64,000 nucleotides of DNA from a virus. Every line of letters begins with the position of its first letter. Within the stretch, counting starts at the first letter, position 1. The stretch spans positions 51,111 through 115,110 of the IMG/VR virus record IMGVR_UViG_3300032326_001134; one strand, written 5' to 3'. The notes beneath the pieces were generated by a model. It searched no databases and was not told the DNA's origin. It worked only from the letters and a program-made list of their open reading frames with translations. A program made the position numbers and the translations under genes. Shown in pieces: positions 59,786 through 64,000 of this stretch.

Positions 59786-59864
59786 AATAAAAATTTTATT
59801 TTTTATGATAATTCATCCAATAAAATACAAAAAAATAAAAAAATTTAAAAAATATATTTATTAA
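59775..59864 (+). CDS. Possible basic membrane-active peptide, 29 aa
   Basis: A very strong AAGGAGG site (59764-59770) precedes ATG 59775 by four bases, at the end of the SGNH gene. The peptide has a hydrophobic half (IKILFFMIIHPI) and a lysine-rich half (KYKKIKKFKKYIY), so it is amphipathic and cationic. It is much too short for safe prediction; the site may also be accidental. Confidence 0.35.
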   Translation: MIIRIKILFFMIIHPIKYKKIKKFKKYIY

Positions 59865-59871
59865 TAGATTA

Positions 59872-59901
59872 TTGACATAACTAGGCCACCCTATGTATAA
59901 T
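59872..59901 (+). promoter_or_regulatory. Consensus promoter of the tRNA-CAU transcript
   Basis: TTGACA (59872-59877), 18 bases, TATAAT (59896-59901). Transcription should start about three bases before the tRNA, and the next gene begins 11 bases after it. This is the closest match to sigma70 consensus in the window. Confidence 0.85.
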
Positions 59902-59910
59902 ATATACAAG

Positions 59911-59984
59911 GTAACAGTAGCTTAGTCGGTTAAAGCCCCGAACTCATAATTCGGTAATCGTAGGTTCGAGTCCTACCTGTTGCA
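59911..59984 (+). tRNA. tRNA with CAU anticodon (elongator Met or Ile2)
   Basis: All four stems pair well: acceptor GTAACAG/CTGTTGC (one G-U), D stem GCTT/AAGC, anticodon stem CCGAA/TTCGG with loop CTCATAA, T stem GTAGG/CCTAC with TTCGAGT. The first acceptor pair is G-C, so it is not an initiator. CAU could decode AUG or, after lysidine modification, AUA. The CCA end is not encoded (ACA follows). Confidence 0.9.
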
Positions 59985-59995
59985 CAAGGAGAAAA

Positions 59996-60304
59996 ATGGA
60001 AGAAGATGAGTTCGAAAGAGATCTAGATTACTACATGGAAATTGGCGCTGTTGAATTTTCTGGCGTAGACGAATATGGCGAAATTATTTTTAAAATTACT
60101 GACGAGGCAGAGCATCTTGTACCAGAGCTTTGGCAAGCTCATAAAGATTATATAGATCAAACTCTATTAGATTTATATGAAAAGGATTTAATTTCTGTTG
60201 AGTATAATGAAAACCTTGAGGCTACAATTACCCTAACAGAAGAAGCTAAAAAAATAGCACGACAACATGGAATGATTGAGGTTGAAAATGAAGAAGATAG
60301 ATAG
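59996..60304 (+). CDS. Small acidic phage protein, 102 aa
   Basis: AAGGAG lies right after the tRNA, five bases before the ATG. The protein is acidic and mostly helical (FERDLDYYMEIGAVEFSGVD, LWQAHKDYIDQTLLDLYEKD, LTEEAKKIARQHGMIEVE) and looks like a small winged-helix-like domain with two strands per repeat. It is co-transcribed with the tRNA. Function unknown. Confidence 0.72.
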   Translation: MEEDEFERDLDYYMEIGAVEFSGVDEYGEIIFKITDEAEHLVPELWQAHKDYIDQTLLDLYEKDLISVEYNENLEATITLTEEAKKIARQHGMIEVENEEDR

Positions 60305-61280
60305 CATGAAAATATATGAAAAAAGAAATTTTAAAAGATACTTTTATGATGGATTGATCCCATATGAAGCTCCAAACTCTTCTTATCATAGACAAAATTT
60401 TGAAATAAGAATCGGAGTCCCAGAAGATTTAAGTCATTTGTACAAATACAACTCTGATGGATATAGGTCAGACGACTTTAAAAATATTGGCGAGATTCAT
60501 GAAGGAAAGCATGTGTTATTTGCAGGATGCTCCGAAACCGAAGGCGTCGGAAATAAGTTAGAAAATATTTGGGCAAACATAGTTTATCAAAAAATAACAG
60601 AAACAGAAAAATGTTCTGGATTTTTTAATATTGGATCTAAGGGGTTCAGTATAGACCTTATATTCGAGCAAGTTTTATCTTATATTGAAAAATGTGGAAA
60701 GCCAGAAGTACTATTTATAAATTTCCCAGATCTTTTTAAATTTTATGTTTGGGATGAAAGATTGCAATCCTGGGCAGCTAAAATTGGAGTAGAGTCAGTA
60801 TCTTCTTACAATATGTTCGATAAGATTTATTTAAAAGATTTTAAATCTAGCATAGAAGGCGAAGACTCTTTGCTAGTAGAAGACATAATGAATGAGTATA
60901 TTAAAAGATTTACAAGCTCAATAAACGGAGTATACTTTGTGCCAGAGTCAATGTCCGAAGAGAAATATGCAGAGTCGGTAATTAATGGGTTTAGATATTT
61001 TCATTTAATGGAAAAACTTTGTAGAGTGCTTGGAATAGAATTATTTTGGGGAACATGGGATAGATACTGTGCAATAAGCGCAGAAAATAGTGAAATATTT
61101 AATAACTACACAAACATAGGAAACACCAAAGATTTTTACGAGTGGGCAGATAAAAATGGCTACACCGTAAAAGATTTAGTAGCAAGAGATAATTTTCACG
61201 GTGGAATTGCTTATCATAATTACTGGGCAGAGAAGCTATTTGCATCATACAAAAATGATCTCAATAAAAAAATGGTATAA
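60288..61280 (+). CDS. SGNH/GDSL-like hydrolase, copy 3
   Basis: The start is uncertain: TTG 60276, ATG 60288 (with GAGG six bases before) and ATG 60306 are all in frame; I prefer 60288, which gives 330 aa. Block I is VLFAGCSETEGVG, block II NIGSKGFSIDLIFE, followed by VLFINFPDLFKF, and block V ARDNFHGGIAY. It is separated from the other copies by the tRNA gene. Its stop codon is part of the next -10 box. Confidence 0.8.
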   Translation: MKKIDSMKIYEKRNFKRYFYDGLIPYEAPNSSYHRQNFEIRIGVPEDLSHLYKYNSDGYRSDDFKNIGEIHEGKHVLFAGCSETEGVGNKLENIWANIVYQKITETEKCSGFFNIGSKGFSIDLIFEQVLSYIEKCGKPEVLFINFPDLFKFYVWDERLQSWAAKIGVESVSSYNMFDKIYLKDFKSSIEGEDSLLVEDIMNEYIKRFTSSINGVYFVPESMSEEKYAESVINGFRYFHLMEKLCRVLGIELFWGTWDRYCAISAENSEIFNNYTNIGNTKDFYEWADKNGYTVKDLVARDNFHGGIAYHNYWAEKLFASYKNDLNKKMV

Positions 61281-61281
61281 T
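61273..61281 (+). promoter_or_regulatory. Extended -10 promoter of hsp20, overlapping a stop codon
   Basis: TGGTATAAT at 61273-61281 contains the stop TAA of the SGNH gene. The leader is about 50 bases long. Confidence 0.65.
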
Positions 61282-61288
61282 TATATAC

Positions 61289-61339
61289 AGGTCGCCGAAT
61301 GGGGCCTAATTTAACTTATTCGCTTGAAGGAGGAATAAA
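61289..61339 (+). promoter_or_regulatory. Structured 5' leader of hsp20
   Basis: A hairpin with one bulged G (AGGTCGCC/GGGGCCT, 61289-61307, loop GAAT) begins near the transcription start. A second, AU-rich stem TTATTC (61316-61321) with GAATAA (61333-61338) holds the AAGGAGGA site in and next to its loop. A temperature-sensitive site is possible. Confidence 0.45.
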
Positions 61340-61747
61340 ATGGTAACAAAACTTGCTATGGATCTTTTTAATGATCCATTTTTTATTGGATGGGATACTA
61401 ATTTTGCAAAAATGCAATCTTCAAACTCTAACTATCCAATTTATGATCTAGTTAAATTCGATAACGGTGCTTATGGCATTAGTTTGGCAATTGCTGGATT
61501 TCAACGTGAAGACATAAGTGTTTATGTTGAAAATAATAATTTGGTAATCAAAGGTGAGCTACACGGAGAACACTGGGATGGAGAATATATCCACGAAGGT
61601 ATTGCCAAAAGAAACTTCGAAAGGTCATTTTCATTAGGAGAGTATATGGAAGTTGATAACGCTGAAATGAAAGACGGCATGCTTCATATACACATTAGAA
61701 AAAATGTCCCAGAAGAGAAAAAGCCTAAAACAATTAAAGTAAAGTAA
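61340..61747 (+). CDS. hsp20: Small heat-shock protein, Hsp20 family
   Basis: The 135 aa protein carries an alpha-crystallin domain: YPIYDLVKFDNGAYGISLAI, AGFQREDISVYVENNNLVIK, then GIAKRNFERSFSLGEYMEV and the C-terminal MLHIHIRKNVPEEKKPKTIK with an I-x-V-like end. Such chaperones hold unfolded proteins and are known in other phages, chiefly those of cyanobacteria. An AAGGAGGA site precedes the ATG. Likely helps capsid or host protein folding late in infection. Confidence 0.92.
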   Translation: MVTKLAMDLFNDPFFIGWDTNFAKMQSSNSNYPIYDLVKFDNGAYGISLAIAGFQREDISVYVENNNLVIKGELHGEHWDGEYIHEGIAKRNFERSFSLGEYMEVDNAEMKDGMLHIHIRKNVPEEKKPKTIKVK

Positions 61748-61749
61748 GA

Positions 61750-61755
61750 TATAAT
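61750..61755 (+). promoter_or_regulatory. TATAAT box of the structured RNA
   Basis: TATAAT three bases after the hsp20 stop, with no TGn or clear -35 element. It places a start site near 61760-61762, the exact beginning of the first hairpin. Confidence 0.5.
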
Positions 61756-61759
61756 AGAA

Positions 61760-61876
61760 GTCTGCACCCCGTCACTGGGGAGTCGCAGACTATTCGGGTC
61801 GCTACCCGAAGGATAGTCGGGGGAGACAGCGACTATAAACAACTGGCATACACCTGAGCAAGTGTATAAACTGCTC
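61760..61876 (+). ncRNA. Structured RNA or riboswitch-like leader with pseudoknot
   Basis: Visible pairings: GTCTGC/GCAGAC (61760-61765 with 61785-61790) enclosing CCCC/GGGG; TTCGGGT/ACCCGAA (61793-61799 with 61804-61810); alternative long-range AGTCGC/GCGACT (61781-61786 with 61829-61834) and GACTA/TAGTC (61788-61792 with 61814-61818), which exclude the first stem; and an H-type pseudoknot ATACAC/GTGTAT (61848-61853, 61862-61867) with GAGCA/TGCTC (61856-61860, 61872-61876). It is G/C-rich in an AT-rich genome and ends just before the AAAGGA site of the next gene. I do not recognise an Rfam class. Confidence 0.65.
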
Positions 61877-61893
61877 CTTAACAAAGGATTATA

Positions 61894-62076
61894 ATGCCAA
61901 CATATGAATACTCTTGCATAGAGTGTGATTTAACAAAAGAAGTCAACAGACCGATTGCAGAAGCAGACCGTATAGAGGTTTGTAAAAAATGTGGGTACGT
62001 AATGAATAAAGTTTATCATTCTTTTGGAATACAGTTTAAAGGAAGCGGCTTCTACAAAACAGATAATTCTAAGTAA
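61894..62076 (+). CDS. FmdB-family zinc ribbon protein
   Basis: The 60 aa protein starts MPTYEYSCIECD, the classic FmdB lead, with Cys-x2-Cys (CIEC) and Cys-x2-Cys (CKKCGYVM), then a typical FKGSGFYKTD ending. FmdB-like proteins are putative regulators. AAAGGA lies six bases before the ATG and next to the pseudoknot, so the RNA may control its translation. Phage versions are seen in several actinophages and cyanophages. Confidence 0.9.
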   Translation: MPTYEYSCIECDLTKEVNRPIAEADRIEVCKKCGYVMNKVYHSFGIQFKGSGFYKTDNSK

Positions 62077-62101
62077 CTAAAACTATTTAAATAGATATAC
62101 A

Positions 62102-62135
62102 TGATATAATCTCTATGTAACAAAAATTTTGTTAC
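62102..62135 (+). promoter_or_regulatory. Extended -10 promoter with perfect dyad at the start site
   Basis: TGATATAAT (62102-62110) is followed at 62117-62135 by an inverted repeat with 9 bp arms (GTAACAAAA and TTTTGTTAC) around one A. The dyad sits at the expected start site, where a repressor would block initiation. It may also form a weak RNA hairpin. Confidence 0.6.
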
Positions 62136-62147
62136 TTGGAGATCCAA

Positions 62148-64000
62148 TTGCATAGAAAGTTAAAACTATTTTTAGCTAGCCTTTTTGTAACAGGTTGGCT
62201 ATTTTTTATTGGTCCAAGTTACGCATGGGCAACAGAGCAAGGCGGACAAGAACAGGTAATAGTAAGCCCAGCTCAACAAGCAGTTAACGAAGCACTTGCA
62301 ACTGCCACTACAGAGGTACAGCAGGCTAATACAGCCACAAACAATGCCACAGTAGAGATAACACAGGCACAAACCGAATATTCTCAAGCTCAAGGAATTA
62401 CGGCAGAGGTAGCTACAAAAATATCTTTAGCTAATGCAGAAATCAATAATGTGCAGTCTGCTATTAATACTGTTAGCAGTGTTGACCTATCTGCTACACC
62501 AATAGATCAAAGTTCTCAGGTAGTTCAAGATGCAAAAGCTACAGTAGCTACTGCAACTACCGCTATAAATAATATAGCAACACAAATAACAGAGGCCCAG
62601 ACAGCAATATCTGAAGCCGTAGTTGCAAAAACAGAAGCAGTTACAGCACAAGCAACTGCACAAACAGAATTAACACAGGCAAACCTTGCTATTGATGCTG
62701 CTCAAACAGCAGTCAATAATTTACAAGCTACTATTGGAACTAGCACAAATGTTTTGGCTGGAGTAGATGATGCTGGTGTTCAAATGAATCTTCCGTTCGG
62801 AATGCAAATGGGTGGAACTGTTTACAACAATGTATTCGTTGGATCAAATGCAACAATAACATTTGGAACAAATGAAGGATGGGTTTATCATACAACTCCA
62901 GGAGCACCTTCAGTATCTATTGCTGGATGGGACTGGACTACTTGGAGTACAGGAACTGGAATTACATATTCAACCACTGGAACAAGTTTAGATATTGCTT
63001 GGGATTTAAGACCATTTCCACAACAAGATGCTTCTACTCAAATGGTTCAGGTAAGATTTAATGCTGATGTAAATCCAAATAATGGTGCATGGATGGCAAA
63101 TGTAACTGCTAATGGACCAATACCAGATCAAGCGAGATTTAATGTTAGAGAAACAACTAACGGCGCACTCATTCCAATTACAGATACTAATGTTGGAGCA
63201 GGTTTTGCTGGACAAATAAGCCAAGGTGCAGCATTTACTCCGTATGTAGACCCAAATACAAAAACAGTTCAGGCAGCGGTTGACTCAGCAAATGCAACTA
63301 TTGCACAATTAAACTCAAGCCTTACTCCAGTAGTTGCTCAAAATACTACAAACACATCTAATATAAATGCTATTAATACTACATCTTTAACCAATACGGT
63401 AAACTCAGCGGTATCAACAAAGACATCTCTTGAGTCATCATTAAATACTAAATCAAGTCAATTAGTTACTGCAATTAATAACAATATTCCTACACCTGCA
63501 CCAGTACTTGCAGAGCCAATTGTTGAAGGAACTACAGTAACAATTGTTCCTGAACTACCAACAGGATATACAGCAAATACTTGGTTTTATCAGGTAATAA
63601 CAGATGATCCAGACGCAGAAAATCCTTATGCTAATGGAACATATAATACAGACGGAGCTCCAGAGTCTATTGAATTAACTGGATTAACAGAAGGAGCTAC
63701 ATATACAATTAGAGTTGCAAACTGGTCTGGACCTGTTAGTAATTATACTGAAACAATAATTTCTATTCCAGTAACACAAAGTTCAAATTTAACTGGTGGA
63801 GGAGTAGCAGAACCACCAGCAGCAGAACCACCAGCTGAAGAACCTCCTGCTGAAGAACCTCCTGCTGAAGAACCACCAGCAGAGGAGCCACCTGCTGAAG
63901 AACCTCCTGCTGAAGAACCTCCTGCTGAAGAACCTCCTGCTGAAGAACCTCCTGCTGAAGAACCTCCTGCTGAAGAACCTCCTGCTGAAGAACCTCCTGC
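62148..64000 (+). CDS. Secreted coiled-coil/Fn3 protein with PPAEE repeats (cut by window end)
   Basis: TTG 62148 follows a GGAGAT site. The product opens with a signal peptide (LKLFLASLFVTGWLFFIGPS then YAWA), an Ala/Thr/Gln-rich coiled coil to about residue 200 (EVQQANTATNNATVEITQAQ), a beta domain about 205-365, a second short coiled coil, an Fn3-like domain about 450-545 and PPAEE repeats up to the edge. At least 617 codons are open. A phage gene with a signal peptide and a Pro-rich wall-spanning region suggests a protein put on the host surface, e.g. for superinfection exclusion, or a decoy. Downstream sequence is missing. Confidence 0.8.
   Translation, partial: MHRKLKLFLASLFVTGWLFFIGPSYAWATEQGGQEQVIVSPAQQAVNEALATATTEVQQANTATNNATVEITQAQTEYSQAQGITAEVATKISLANAEINNVQSAINTVSSVDLSATPIDQSSQVVQDAKATVATATTAINNIATQITEAQTAISEAVVAKTEAVTAQATAQTELTQANLAIDAAQTAVNNLQATIGTSTNVLAGVDDAGVQMNLPFGMQMGGTVYNNVFVGSNATITFGTNEGWVYHTTPGAPSVSIAGWDWTTWSTGTGITYSTTGTSLDIAWDLRPFPQQDASTQMVQVRFNADVNPNNGAWMANVTANGPIPDQARFNVRETTNGALIPITDTNVGAGFAGQISQGAAFTPYVDPNTKTVQAAVDSANATIAQLNSSLTPVVAQNTTNTSNINAINTTSLTNTVNSAVSTKTSLESSLNTKSSQLVTAINNNIPTPAPVLAEPIVEGTTVTIVPELPTGYTANTWFYQVITDDPDAENPYANGTYNTDGAPESIELTGLTEGATYTIRVANWSGPVSNYTETIISIPVTQSSNLTGGGVAEPPAAEPPAEEPPAEEPPAEEPPAEEPPAEEPPAEEPPAEEPPAEEPPAEEPPAEEPPAEEPP
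63806..64000 (+). repeat. 15 bp tandem repeats coding for PPAEE
   Basis: From about 63806 the gene repeats a 15-base unit (CCTCCTGCTGAAGAA); early copies vary (CCACCAGCAGAGGAG) and the later ones up to the window end are nearly identical. Each unit encodes Pro-Pro-Ala-Glu-Glu. The array runs past the edge. Confidence 0.92.

Noticed and set aside
61760-61876. Cobalamin riboswitch in front of the FmdB gene
   Set aside because: A CACTGGGG segment recalls the B12 box, but the other conserved parts of the class are missing and the length is too short.
63806-64000. Repeat array as a CRISPR
   Set aside because: Units are 15 bp, contiguous without spacers and in frame, coding for PPAEE.

Overview
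The window is one contiguous, AT-rich, tightly packed stretch of a tailed phage genome. Every gene I can support lies on the + strand, mostly with 1-50 bp overlaps of the ATGA, GTGA or TAATG kind. The long tape measure (2095 aa), the -1 frameshifted tail chaperone and the absence of sheath genes indicate a siphovirus with a very long flexible tail. An actinobacterial host is suggested by three things: promoters whose -10 box lies 6-9 nt before a start codon (leaderless mRNAs), a secreted protein resembling one that actinobacteria carry, as I recall, near cobalamin-transport genes, and a DnaB/DnaG/DnaE-type replication set. An uncultured aquatic actinobacterium is a reasonable guess, not a proof. 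I see no integrase, repressor, holin or endolysin, so a lytic phage larger than this window is likely.

Layout. 1-6.4 kb is an accessory operon: a truncated gene at the edge, two paralogous families of unknown function, 2-oxoglutarate/Fe(II) oxygenase-like proteins (one apparently degenerate), a degenerate glycosyltransferase-like protein and an SDR reductase. 6.4-8.6 kb holds a LamG-like protein and a small protein before the portal. 8.6-17.3 kb is the head and neck module: portal, protease with an internally started scaffold, capsid, connectors, tail tube and frameshifted chaperones. 17.3-36.5 kb is the tail module: tape measure, distal tail, hub proteins, fibre/adhesin proteins with InlB-type repeats, small coiled-coil proteins and a GT60-like glycosyltransferase. 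36.5-50.8 kb is the DNA-metabolism module: phosphoesterase, DnaB helicase, primase, gp32-like SSB, tRNA-Leu, DNA polymerase III alpha, MazG, RecA, a PD-(D/E)XK-like protein, a cobalamin pair, a Cas4-like nuclease and a RuvC-like resolvase. 50.8-53 kb holds modification enzymes, 53-55.4 kb the terminase, and 55.6-61.3 kb an unusual island with an MDR oxidoreductase, a NodU-type carbamoyltransferase and three SGNH hydrolases, interrupted by tRNA-CAU. 61.3-64 kb holds Hsp20, a structured RNA, an FmdB-like zinc ribbon and a secreted protein with PPAEE repeats that runs off the window.

How it works together. Capsid and tube genes each end in a strong terminator followed by a new extended -10 promoter and use CGN arginine codons only, which fits very high expression. 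A TTGACA/TACAAT promoter with an immediate hairpin terminator separates the tail module from the replication module. The most interesting parts are the cobalamin module (secreted transcobalamin-like protein, small membrane protein, PduO-type adenosyltransferase), the structured RNA with a predicted H-type pseudoknot at 61760-61876, and the carbamoyltransferase/SGNH island.
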